Shown: positions 34,454 to 43,150 of the stretch, in pieces
Position numbering within the stretch: position 1 is the stretch's first letter
Layout: every line of letters starts with the position of its first letter
NCBI GenBank assembly: GCA_004557405.1
Contig: SFDZ01000009.1
Location: forward strand, 1-64,000
Source of the DNA: Bacteroidales bacterium
GTDB taxonomy: Bacteria > Bacteroidota > Bacteroidia > Bacteroidales > Paludibacteraceae
Length of the DNA stretch: 64,000 bases
Direction of reading: 5' to 3'
The notes under the pieces: model-generated
Databases searched by the model: none
Told to the model about the DNA's origin: nothing
Seen by the model: the letters and a program-made list of their open reading frames with translations, nothing else
Program-made: the position numbers and the translations under genes

Positions 34454-36628
34454 TTATCTTATTTGTGTAACAATCGTTTGAATGGTTGATAAATCCTTAT
34501 CGTTGAAAGGCTCGACTTTCTCAATCCGATAAACAGAACAAGAAAGTTTATTGATTGTATCGAAATCCAATGCCTTTTGTCCTGTTGCCTTGTCGATGTT
34601 TAGCAAATCTTTCGTAACGATAACACATTGCTTGTCAATGGTATCTATCACATTGTAGAATGTATCTTCCTTGAAACCACCGAATGAAGATGTTGGCGCA
34701 TCAAAAATCAATGGGTAATCCTGCTCACGTTTCAAAGTTGTGATTTGGGAAATGGCAAACAGAACCGACATATACATTGTTGTCTTCAATGCACCGTTTG
34801 GATTCTCAATGCGTGTGCCGTTGTCGCTGTATAGTTCGATACGTGCGGAATTGTTGATGGTTTTTCTGATTCGGATTATACCGTAGAAGTCGTTTTTGTT
34901 CAACTTCTGTAAATACTTGTTCGATTCGGTTTCAAGCATTTGCAGGAAGTTGTTGATGTTTTGCTCTTTTGCGTTTGCAAATGCTTTGGTTATTCGTTCA
35001 AATGCGGTGTGAACACGCTGATAAACCTGTGTCATTGAACTTGTTGGTTCAAGTTGCGACAATTTTTCTTGTATTTCAGCCCTCGCACTCTCCTTGAATT
35101 TCAATGTGGTTTCCAATTCAGAGACACGGCTTTCCGCACGGCTTTTAGCGTCAAAGAAGCCTCTCAAATCGGATATGCTCTTGTCAAGCAGTTCCGCACT
35201 TAACCCCGATTGCATCAGCAAATCGTTTTGTTCTGTTTCTAATTCTTGCAACTGTTTTTCCACTTCTGCCAACTCGGCTTTTCTTTTAGTGACAAATTCC
35301 AAACGGTCGGAAATGGTAGTCGCAATCTTTGAAATCTCTTGCTCTGTGTCTCCACTCAATTTGATTTGGCGAGAATGCAATTCATTGATGAATGAATTGG
35401 GAAACAGCGGCTTATCGTCCTCTTCATTTGTGCCTGAATTTTTATTGGCCTCCGCTGCTATATGGGCAAGATATTCATTCAGTTTGTTGCACATAAACTC
35501 GTAAGCCTCCGAACCTTTGGGGGCTGGGCGACCGCAGACTTTGCAGATTTCATCGTCAATCATTTCTTTCATTGTAGCCTCATCGGGCAAATTCCACGGC
35601 AAAGGAACAGCATCATTGGCAAGTTTCTGGATTTTTGAGATAGCCTCACGTTCTCCAGCCTCTTTTGCTCTGCGTTCTGTTTCCTGCTTGTCAAGTCTTC
35701 GTTTTTCTTTGCTCAAAGCAGAGACTTTTGTGGAAAACTCTTTTATGATTGCAGGGAAGGAACGCAGAATCCAATATTCGTCCAACAGATTGGTGCTATA
35801 CTCGCACGATGACCATGCAACCAACTTCGCCCGTTTGTCTTTCAGCCCTTTGATGCGCTCTTTTATGGCTTGGTAGCGTTCCGATGTTTCTTGGTTCTTT
35901 TCCAATAATTCCAACTTTGAGGAGAACTCGTTGATGGAAACTTTCTTTTGATTAAGTTCCGTTTTGAGGTTCTGAATATCGTTTGTAACATCATTCAGTT
36001 GCGTATTCAGTTCTTTTGCCTGATTAGATACCCTCTTGTCGTTTTGCAATTCTCGGTTTGACGCATTGGCTGATTTCTGTTCGAAATTTGATGTCATTTC
36101 TACCAACTCATCAAATTGTCTGATGCCCGAGAAAGTATCAACCAAAGTTTTCAATGCCGTATCATTGTCGAATACATTGAGTTCATTTTCGCCCTTGAAC
36201 AAACAATACTTACGAATGACAGGCTCGAAACATATATTCAAAAGCCTGTCGCCTGCGGTGAAATGGCGTTCGGCTCCTTCAATGAAATAACCAGAAAATT
36301 TGTAACCCCTTGTGCGGTATTCCGAATCAGATATTCTTTCAAAGGTGAAACTTTTCTCAATCTCCTTCTCGCCGTCGTGCTCAAACGTTATGCTGACAGA
36401 AACCTCATCGGACTCACCAATTTCCAATTCTGATTTGCGTTTTTCGGAAATGTGTGAATCTTTTCGGTTCTCGCCTGTTGTGTCGAACAGCCATTCCAAC
36501 GCCTCAAACAAGGTCGTTTTGCCATCACCATTATCTCCGATTACCAAAGTCAGACCTTTTGATAATGAAAGGTGATTGCTTCCATAGTAACTGCGGAAGT
36601 TGTTTATTTTTATATCTTTGATAATCAT
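34454..36628 (-). CDS. dndD: DndD-like SMC/Rad50-type ATPase
   Basis: The 724-residue protein has a Rad50/SMC architecture: N-terminal IKDIKINNFRSYYG and Walker A GDNGDGKTT at 31-39, long coiled coils (about 185-330 and 400-520) around a zinc-hook-like CKVC at 362-365, and a C-terminal Walker B (LIFDAPTSSFGG near 655). This is the pattern of DndD, the ATPase needed for DNA phosphorothioate insertion. The hook CxxC is clear. It overlaps the upstream 77-residue gene by 4 nt. Without a search, related SMC-like defence ATPases remain possible. Confidence 0.8.
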   Translation of the reverse strand: MIIKDIKINNFRSYYGSNHLSLSKGLTLVIGDNGDGKTTLFEALEWLFDTTGENRKDSHISEKRKSELEIGESDEVSVSITFEHDGEKEIEKSFTFERISDSEYRTRGYKFSGYFIEGAERHFTAGDRLLNICFEPVIRKYCLFKGENELNVFDNDTALKTLVDTFSGIRQFDELVEMTSNFEQKSANASNRELQNDKRVSNQAKELNTQLNDVTNDIQNLKTELNQKKVSINEFSSKLELLEKNQETSERYQAIKERIKGLKDKRAKLVAWSSCEYSTNLLDEYWILRSFPAIIKEFSTKVSALSKEKRRLDKQETERRAKEAGEREAISKIQKLANDAVPLPWNLPDEATMKEMIDDEICKVCGRPAPKGSEAYEFMCNKLNEYLAHIAAEANKNSGTNEEDDKPLFPNSFINELHSRQIKLSGDTEQEISKIATTISDRLEFVTKRKAELAEVEKQLQELETEQNDLLMQSGLSAELLDKSISDLRGFFDAKSRAESRVSELETTLKFKESARAEIQEKLSQLEPTSSMTQVYQRVHTAFERITKAFANAKEQNINNFLQMLETESNKYLQKLNKNDFYGIIRIRKTINNSARIELYSDNGTRIENPNGALKTTMYMSVLFAISQITTLKREQDYPLIFDAPTSSFGGFKEDTFYNVIDTIDKQCVIVTKDLLNIDKATGQKALDFDTINKLSCSVYRIEKVEPFNDKDLSTIQTIVTQIR

Positions 36629-36858
36629 ATATTTGATTTTAGAAAATTACTAACCTCGTTGTAGATTTCCCTTTCTGTTGCTTTTTGCTCATTTCGATTG
36701 ATGATTTGAGCAATGGCTTTAATTACAGGAATATCAGAATCCAAAGCGTCTGAAATTGAACTGTAATCATCGGGATTATAGCCATAGAAATTTATAAGCT
36801 GCTCATCAGCAATCACAGCTTGCAAAATCTTATCTCCGTTGGTTTGATACGTATTCAT
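36625..36858 (-). CDS. Small unrecognised protein between helicase and DndD-like ATPase
   Basis: The 77-residue acidic protein (MNTYQTNGDKILQAVIADEQLINFYGYNPDDYSS...) has two predicted helices and no known motif. It starts 6 nt after the helicase stop codon and overlaps the DndD-like gene by 4 nt, so it is translated with them. Its size and place suggest an accessory subunit of the ATPase or helicase; this is inference only. Confidence 0.7.
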   Translation of the reverse strand: MNTYQTNGDKILQAVIADEQLINFYGYNPDDYSSISDALDSDIPVIKAIAQIINRNEQKATEREIYNEVSNFLKSNI

Positions 36859-36864
36859 ATTGCA

Positions 36865-39141
36865 CTAATTAAATATGGATAGATTATAATGATTCAATAC
36901 TTCTTGCAGTTCGTTGTCGGTATCATTCAGATTCTCTGACAACAAAGCAAAATCACGAACACGCCTCAACTCGCTTTGCACAAAGCTTTTCTCCAAAGCA
37001 TAACATTCTTCATCAAATACATTGTCAGGTATTACGATGAGGTCGTGAATGATGGCAAAACGCTTATCCTTGTGCGTGCGAAGAACACGACCACGGCGTT
37101 GAATGAATTGGCGTGGGTTTCCCGTGCTTGCGCAGAAAATAGCCAGTTCGCTTCGTGGCACATCAACACCTTCATCAAGGCACTTCATTGAGGTAAGCAC
37201 ATCAATGCTTCCATCGGCAAACCCTTTGAGCATTGCATCACGGTCTGTCGATTCGGAAGTGAACTGACGGACAATGATATGGGAATCCATATCACGAACA
37301 ATGCGAGTGAAGTCGTCAATCAGATGTTCGGTTTCGGGGTCGGACGCGATAGTGTCGGAATGGTCGAAAATATCAGCCTCGAAATTATCGGGCTTGTTGC
37401 CTTCGGGAACATAGACCAACGTGTATTTCAGACTGCCTTTTTCTTCCATACGCTGCCGAACAATTTCCTGAAAAGCGGATAACTTGTTGGCGGCTTTGTG
37501 AATGATGCGTTTGCGTTTCAGCAAAAGCATTTTCAATCGTTCCTGGCTTTCATCGTCACGGAAGCCCATTATTTTGACTATCTTCTTTGAAAGTTCAACA
37601 TATTCAGCCATCTCGTTTTCAGTCAGGCGAACAATGTGTGGATAATAGTAATATCGGCACAAAGCCCCATTCTGAATGGCTTCAGCCATTGAATATTCGA
37701 AAGTGTAACTGTCAGAACAGCCAAAGAAATCCATCAGTTTGCGGTTGCCCGTATCGTCAAACTGTCGTTCGGGTGTTGCAGAGAGCCCAATGCGACGCAA
37801 ATATTTTATGTCCGAAAGGCGTTGAGCCATCAAGCCACCGCCCATATTGTGAGCCTCGTCAGCGACAAGCAATAGTTTGTTTTTGGGGAATTGGTTCAAT
37901 TCCATAAAAACATTGGAACGGACAAACGAAGCGTAAGTTGATATGATTATGTAAGACAAATCGTTGTCGGCGTTTGTCATTTCAAGTAAGCGAAGATTGG
38001 CAACCGCCGATTTCCAATTGTTATACTTTGAGCAAACTTTTATAATGGTGCTGAAATTAAACTTTTTACATTCAATTTCCCATTGTTCGACAAGTGTAAT
38101 GGTTGGAACAAGGATAATGGCTTTGTAGTAGCCCAACTTGTTGTATATCTCAAGCAGACAGTTCAGTGAGGTAATGGTTTTGCCAGTACCTGTTGCCATT
38201 GCGAACAAGCCTTTCTGTTGGTTGCTCTTCCAATTCTCGAATGCTTGTTTCTGATATTCACGCGGACCAGATTCGTATGGGAAACGAGGCTTGCCAAAGT
38301 CAATTGGGGTGACTTCTTCGCCTTTGGTCTTGAGTTTTTCAATTTCAACCTCAACTTTGTTCTTGGCTTTCTCCAGTGCCTTAATCACAGATTTGGGCAA
38401 TGACTTATCAGCAATATCCTGTTGGATAAATTTGTACTCATCTTCAAGCAAATCTTTCAATTCCTTGTTTTTGAACGATTCGGCAATATGTGTTTTCACT
38501 CTGTCGGTCGGAACAAAAACGACATTTTCATCTTTGCCCGTAAAAACAAGTTCAAATTCTCCGCTGATTTTGTTTATTGTAGCAGACGCTGGATTGCCGT
38601 CCCAATCGCAGAACGCCGTGAGGCTTTCAATGTTGTCAATCAATGCCGACCGTGAAAAGTTGCAAGAGCCATCGAAGCCGACCTTGTTCACGCCATCGCT
38701 GAAAATGCCTGTCTTTGTGTGAGAAATGCCAATGCCGTCTTTGGGTGCAACGATTCTAATATCAAGCCGATTGTTGCGAATGAGCCACGCAAGGCAATCG
38801 AAGAAGTGTGCATCACGCTCTGAAAGAGTGTTTCTCAGTTTCTCAATGTCTGTAATATCAAAGAAAGGAATTGGCGTGTCAAGTTCTCCGTTGGCAATGG
38901 CGTTTTTATCCTGCTCGGTAAGGATGTCGTTTACAATCAGATTCATACGACCGCCATTATAAAGGAATGAAGCAAAACCATCAGCCAATACATTGATAGC
39001 TGAAGAAGAGAAGAAGCCCAACATCAAATTGAACTGTGTGGCATTACACAGACAATCAGCGAAGAAACCGATAGGCTCCCACTCTGTCCGCGATTTGAAA
39101 TGGCGGTGTGCTGGAAATGAGACTTCTTTGAGCATGATCAC
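36865..39141 (-). CDS. PLD-domain and DEAD/DEAH helicase fusion, phosphorothioation-system restriction protein type
   Basis: The 758-residue protein joins a phospholipase D-like nuclease domain to an SF2 helicase. The PLD site HTKTGIF at 141-147 and GSCNFSRSAL at 158-167 supply the HxK and GSxN elements. The helicase has ATGTGKT at 316-322, DEAH at 428-431, the motif V region near 660 (CLDEGVDVP) and QRRGRVLR. Proteins of this layout are found beside dndB, dndC and dndD and are thought to cut unmodified or foreign DNA. It overlaps dndB by 4 nt. ATG at 39135 is an alternative start. Confidence 0.85.
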   Translation of the reverse strand: MIMLKEVSFPAHRHFKSRTEWEPIGFFADCLCNATQFNLMLGFFSSSAINVLADGFASFLYNGGRMNLIVNDILTEQDKNAIANGELDTPIPFFDITDIEKLRNTLSERDAHFFDCLAWLIRNNRLDIRIVAPKDGIGISHTKTGIFSDGVNKVGFDGSCNFSRSALIDNIESLTAFCDWDGNPASATINKISGEFELVFTGKDENVVFVPTDRVKTHIAESFKNKELKDLLEDEYKFIQQDIADKSLPKSVIKALEKAKNKVEVEIEKLKTKGEEVTPIDFGKPRFPYESGPREYQKQAFENWKSNQQKGLFAMATGTGKTITSLNCLLEIYNKLGYYKAIILVPTITLVEQWEIECKKFNFSTIIKVCSKYNNWKSAVANLRLLEMTNADNDLSYIIISTYASFVRSNVFMELNQFPKNKLLLVADEAHNMGGGLMAQRLSDIKYLRRIGLSATPERQFDDTGNRKLMDFFGCSDSYTFEYSMAEAIQNGALCRYYYYPHIVRLTENEMAEYVELSKKIVKIMGFRDDESQERLKMLLLKRKRIIHKAANKLSAFQEIVRQRMEEKGSLKYTLVYVPEGNKPDNFEADIFDHSDTIASDPETEHLIDDFTRIVRDMDSHIIVRQFTSESTDRDAMLKGFADGSIDVLTSMKCLDEGVDVPRSELAIFCASTGNPRQFIQRRGRVLRTHKDKRFAIIHDLIVIPDNVFDEECYALEKSFVQSELRRVRDFALLSENLNDTDNELQEVLNHYNLSIFN

Positions 39142-40391
39142 AACGTTATTTCTGATATTCGTCGTTCTGCTTCCTGTAAATCAATATTGAATATCGTCGC
39201 ATATTTGCTCTTCATAGAACTTTTTTCTTTTTCAGTCAAAAGATTTATGTCTATCATTTTAATCAATAGGTAATAAACCAATGACTGATTTCTCATAATC
39301 ATTTTTTTTGTTCTTGGATTCCATAAAATCATATCCCAAATATCTGAATGGACACACCGATTCAAATTGGTATAATTTTTTATTATCTCATCAATTGAAT
39401 TAGTAGTTGTTATGGATATTCTTGAGACAGCCTCAACAAATGGCAACAAACCTATTGGGCGGAAAAACAAGTTTCCTCCATTCTCACTAGAACGTAACTC
39501 TTCGGCAGGATTGTTAGAATTGTCATTAATGTAATTATTAATCTCATTAAATGTGGATTTCATACAATTCCAGAACTGTATCAAATAATCATTAAATTCA
39601 TTGATAATTTCTTCTTCAGGTCTGTATTTTAGTTTATCATTGATTTGAGAATTATTGTAGGTTTTCCCATCTTTTTGGCTTATAAATGTTTTATATAATA
39701 CCAAGTGACATTGATACAATGTCATAAGCGATGTGAATGCTTCTTTGTCTGATTGTGGCATTGCTTTGCTGTTGCTAATTTTAATTCTATTACCCATAAA
39801 TAAAGGATAGGACTCCAACAATTCACGAGTTACTATAGCAACAATGTCGTCTTCATCAAGAGCAATAATATCCCCTAAACGAACAGGTTTGACATACCTG
39901 TTAAGCGTAGAGAAGATTCTTCTTGATTTTTCCCTGCCTACTGGTGTATTTTGATGACCAATAAGCATCACACTAATGGTTTCTCTGCCCAACTCTTCGT
40001 TTTCAATTAATGCAGCTCTGATTCCTTCAACTCTATGCTGACCATCAACAGGGAATATTTTTTCTTGTCCTGTAAATTCTAGCAATCCGACGTTATGATA
40101 AGGATTGTTCTCTATTTCAAATCGAACTTCTGTCCACATTGGTTCCCCGTCATAAACTGCAAGAACAAGACTATCAAAAAAACGGTCTTCACGTTTTAGA
40201 ATGTATTCTTTTATCTTGATAAAATTATCTGTAAGAGAACGTTGGATTTGTTCTTTTAAAGAATTTGCAGTGTGTAATTCATCATCTACTTTTCTTACCA
40301 TTGTACTAATTTGTCTAAAAGTCAAAGTAGTAGAATAGTAAACGGTATTGCCTATCTTTCCTCTTATGGCAGGTATTTTTATTGCTTCCAT
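39138..40391 (-). CDS. dndB: DndB-like DGQHR domain protein
   Basis: The 417-residue protein carries the DGQHR signature (FPVDGQHRVEGI, DGQHR at 116-120), which defines the DndB/DUF262-like ParB-related family. It also has a hallmark FSTLNRYVKPV near 170. DndB is the regulator of dnd operons and can influence phosphorothioate site choice. It sits between the GIY-YIG-like gene and the helicase, overlapping the latter by 4 nt. AT-rich codon use matches the rest of the operon. Confidence 0.85.
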   Translation of the reverse strand: MEAIKIPAIRGKIGNTVYYSTTLTFRQISTMVRKVDDELHTANSLKEQIQRSLTDNFIKIKEYILKREDRFFDSLVLAVYDGEPMWTEVRFEIENNPYHNVGLLEFTGQEKIFPVDGQHRVEGIRAALIENEELGRETISVMLIGHQNTPVGREKSRRIFSTLNRYVKPVRLGDIIALDEDDIVAIVTRELLESYPLFMGNRIKISNSKAMPQSDKEAFTSLMTLYQCHLVLYKTFISQKDGKTYNNSQINDKLKYRPEEEIINEFNDYLIQFWNCMKSTFNEINNYINDNSNNPAEELRSSENGGNLFFRPIGLLPFVEAVSRISITTTNSIDEIIKNYTNLNRCVHSDIWDMILWNPRTKKMIMRNQSLVYYLLIKMIDINLLTEKEKSSMKSKYATIFNIDLQEAERRISEITL

Positions 40392-40393
40392 AA

Positions 40394-40918
40394 CTAAAAT
40401 GCATTAATTGGTTCTTGGACTTCTATTTTATCTGGTATTTCAGAATTAAAAGGCGGTCTAATCGCTCTAATAAGAGCAACCTCATTTTTATCTATTATGT
40501 CATTATTCGTTTCTGGATAATAACGATAAAACAAATAATCTTTCCAATACTTTTTCATTCTTACAATTTCTGTTCTGGAATTATCGGAATCATACTCTTT
40601 AGCACGTTTACGAATATATTGTTTCCCCTCGGAATAGTGGCATCTTCCAATATATACAATGTATTTTTCAATAAACGGAAGATTAATACCTTTAAGATAA
40701 AACATATATACACCACCTGTATTCGTCGGTAGATTATTAATATCTTCAGAAACAATGCTACCTTCATAATACTTTATTTCTTTTGACCAATGAGCTTCCT
40801 CAACTATGGGATTAGCATTGTCAATCTTATTGTCAACCCAATGTTTAGGATTGTGATAATAAGTTATATCATATAACTTATCCTCATCATTTTCATTTAT
40901 GAATGCGTTAATTCTCAT
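40394..40918 (-). CDS. GIY-YIG nuclease-like protein
   Basis: The start was placed at ATG 40918, 1 nt after the DndC-like stop, because the longer open frame overlaps the end of that gene. In the 174-residue product GGVYMFYLKG is at about 68-77 and YIVYIGRCHY at 86-95, followed by an Arg (KRAKEY, about 104), a Glu (NEVALIRAI, Glu146) and PPFN (155-158). This order of Tyr, Gly, Arg, Glu and Asn is that of GIY-YIG endonucleases. It is not part of standard Dnd or BREX sets, so it may be an extra effector. The fold call is by motif only. Confidence 0.7.
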   Translation of the reverse strand: MRINAFINENDEDKLYDITYYHNPKHWVDNKIDNANPIVEEAHWSKEIKYYEGSIVSEDINNLPTNTGGVYMFYLKGINLPFIEKYIVYIGRCHYSEGKQYIRKRAKEYDSDNSRTEIVRMKKYWKDYLFYRYYPETNNDIIDKNEVALIRAIRPPFNSEIPDKIEVQEPINAF

Positions 40919-40919
40919 A

Positions 40920-42023
40920 TCATATAAAACAATTAGCACACATAATTTCATCGCCAAGAACATCAACAAGCGTTGTTCCTTTGCTTTGCTTGCGGTTTTC
41001 TTCCTGACGCTTAATAATGTCAAGCTTTATTTGGCGTACACGTTCGGGATTGCATAATTCAGCCAAACTCTCGTTTTGATTCCATGTATAGCCATCTTTT
41101 TCAAACTCCATTGCTTGTCGATATAAATCAGGGTGTTGCTCGTAGAGCCAAATCCATTCTATCTTCTGTTGGAAAAAACAGAAATAGCAACCTGAACGGC
41201 TACGGCAATATGTTCCTACTTTCCCATCTACTTCAAATGGAATTTCCTCATAATATGCTGGAACGCCTACGCCACTTTCTCGAAGCAATCGGAAAATGTC
41301 TTCTTTCACAAGAACATCAGTGTTGTCAAGCAACGGAAAATCATCCAATTTGCCTACAGGGTAGTCTGTGGTTTTCAAAAAAGCGAACACAACTTTATTG
41401 AATAGTTTTATGTCAAAATCCAACAGGGCATTCAGTTTTTTTGAATAATAAAACTGCTTTGTTATTTGTTTAGTGACAGTTTCCATAAGCTCGTCTTTCA
41501 TAAAGTTGTTGGGGCATAGCAAATCGTACAATGAAACAAACTGCTCCAAGTTGTCGTTATGCAACACTTTGTTTATCACATCAAGGCTCCAAATGTTTCT
41601 TCTGAAAGGAAACACCGCCTGAATGTTCGGCTTTGACGATATGTAACCGTCGCGGTCCTCGTCGCCACGAATGCCAACGTATGAGATTGCCAAATCGTCG
41701 CCAACATACTTTTCAAACTCTGCTAGTTTCATCTTCTGTGTGCACCAGCGAGCTTGAGGCGAAGGCAAGAATCCTCCTGCGGCTTTCAAAAAATGGTGGA
41801 ACGGTGTGGGTTCGGAACTGCCCTCGGCCGCCCGCAGTCTTACAATTTTTCCCAAATAGGTTTCGAGCCTTCGGATAAGCACCTCGGTTTCCTCCAACTC
41901 ACAACCTGTGTCCGAATTGTAGTATTCAATCTTCAGATTCGGATATTTCTGTTTCAAGTATATGGAAAGAGCGGCGCTATCTTTCCCGCCTGATATTCCT
42001 AATATGTGTCTTACGTTGGTCAT
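40920..42023 (-). CDS. dndC: DndC-like PAPS-reductase family sulfurtransferase
   Basis: The 367-residue protein has the adenylate-binding P-loop LGISGGKDSAAL near residue 9, RWCTQKMKL (about 93-101), a cysteine cluster CRSRSGCYFC (about 280-290), and a C-terminal CANC. These match the PAPS-reductase superfamily with an iron-sulfur cluster, as in DndC (and the BrxP-type protein of type-4 BREX), which activates sulfur for DNA phosphorothioation. It overlaps the upstream YhcG-like gene by 4 nt. No DndA cysteine desulfurase is in this window, so a host IscS probably supplies sulfur. Confidence 0.85.
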   Translation of the reverse strand: MTNVRHILGISGGKDSAALSIYLKQKYPNLKIEYYNSDTGCELEETEVLIRRLETYLGKIVRLRAAEGSSEPTPFHHFLKAAGGFLPSPQARWCTQKMKLAEFEKYVGDDLAISYVGIRGDEDRDGYISSKPNIQAVFPFRRNIWSLDVINKVLHNDNLEQFVSLYDLLCPNNFMKDELMETVTKQITKQFYYSKKLNALLDFDIKLFNKVVFAFLKTTDYPVGKLDDFPLLDNTDVLVKEDIFRLLRESGVGVPAYYEEIPFEVDGKVGTYCRSRSGCYFCFFQQKIEWIWLYEQHPDLYRQAMEFEKDGYTWNQNESLAELCNPERVRQIKLDIIKRQEENRKQSKGTTLVDVLGDEIMCANCFI

Positions 42024-43150
42024 CGCTTTTCTTCGCTATCAAGTTCTAATTCTATATCCTCCATTTGTGGCAAAGCCGATTTTACATCCGCAAAAAGTTT
42101 TTCCGTTTCGTATTGGGCTATACCAAGAGGTTGCGTCACACCACGCAAGGCGAATTTTGCTTTTGTGTCGCTTTTGGTACGACAAAGCAACAAACCTATT
42201 GTCGGATTATCCTCCGATGTCTTAACATATTCGTCCACAGCCGATATGTAAAAGTTCAGTTTGCTGACGAATTCGGGAATAAACTCCACTGCCTTAAGTT
42301 CAACCACCACATAGCAATGCAGTTTCAGATGATACATCAAAATGTCAAGGTAGTAATCATCGCCATCTACGGCCAAATGATACTGCCGCCCTACAAAAGA
42401 AAAACCTCGCCCCATTTCAAGCAGGAAATCTGTAACTCTTTTTGTCAATTCTTTTTCAATGCTACGTTCATTCTGTAATGCGGCAGAACCAATAAAGTTG
42501 AAATTGTAAGGGTCTTTGAATGTGTGTTGTGCCAAATCGGATTGAATTGGCGGCAATGTATTGATGAAATTGTTGATGGATTTTCCTTTGGCGTATATGT
42601 AACCATTGGCGATTTGCGCCAACATAACATCACGACTCCAGCCTTCTTGCTCTGTAGCCAGGATATAAAATGCGCGTTCTGCTATATCCTCAACTTTCGG
42701 GATTAGTGATATATGGTGATACCAAGTGATTTGAGTGAGAGACACTTGAATATGATCTTTGCCTTTTTCTGCCAATTTGGCAAGTGGCACTTGCCAAAAT
42801 TCAGAATTCTCCAATTTGGCAAGCGGCACTTGCAGAATTGGGAAATCAGGATAGGCTTCGGCAAAACGCTTCATATTTCTCAAATTTCTATCTGAGTACC
42901 CCTTGTCATCGGGAAATGATGCAGCCAAATCTTTCGATAGCTGGGCGATAACTTGTGTTCCCCAACCTTGTTCTTTCTGCTTTTTTATGATGTCGGTGCC
43001 AATCTTCCAATACAGAGCCAATAGTTCGGCATTAACACAGAGCACGGCTTTGTATTTTGCTTGTGCTATCAATGTTACAATATCCTGCCGCCAATTTTCG
43101 TAGCCTTCGGGCATAAAGCCAGCTTTAATTATGTTTTCTATATCTTTCAT
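42020..43150 (-). CDS. YhcG/DUF1016 family PD-(D/E)XK nuclease-like protein
   Basis: The 376-residue protein has an N-terminal DUF1016 winged-helix-like region (about 25-100: ALYWKIGTDIIKKQKEQGWG, SDRNLRNMKRFAEAYPDF) and a C-terminal nuclease fold with YYLDILMYHLKLHCYVVVELKAVEF, giving Asp269, Glu284 and Lys286. YhcG-type proteins are common hitchhikers in restriction and defence islands. Between the domains a 13-residue unit (QVPLAKLENSEFW) is repeated in part. The gene overlaps its neighbours on both sides by 4 nt, so it is an integral operon member here. Confidence 0.85.
   Translation of the reverse strand: MKDIENIIKAGFMPEGYENWRQDIVTLIAQAKYKAVLCVNAELLALYWKIGTDIIKKQKEQGWGTQVIAQLSKDLAASFPDDKGYSDRNLRNMKRFAEAYPDFPILQVPLAKLENSEFWQVPLAKLAEKGKDHIQVSLTQITWYHHISLIPKVEDIAERAFYILATEQEGWSRDVMLAQIANGYIYAKGKSINNFINTLPPIQSDLAQHTFKDPYNFNFIGSAALQNERSIEKELTKRVTDFLLEMGRGFSFVGRQYHLAVDGDDYYLDILMYHLKLHCYVVVELKAVEFIPEFVSKLNFYISAVDEYVKTSEDNPTIGLLLCRTKSDTKAKFALRGVTQPLGIAQYETEKLFADVKSALPQMEDIELELDSEEKR
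42772..42842. repeat. 39-bp tandem repeat with an 8-bp palindrome inside the YhcG-like gene
   Basis: The motif CCAATTTGGCAAG recurs at 42772 and 42811, a period of 39 bp (13 codons). The first copy contains the perfect palindrome GGCAAGTG-G-CACTTGCC at 42779-42795; the second is imperfect. The region encodes the linker before the nuclease domain. Confidence 0.7.

Noticed and set aside
40919..41023. Longer start for the GIY-YIG-like protein
   Set aside because: It would overlap the end of the DndC-like gene by about 100 nt with nonsense-like sequence; ATG 40918 follows the stop by 1 nt.
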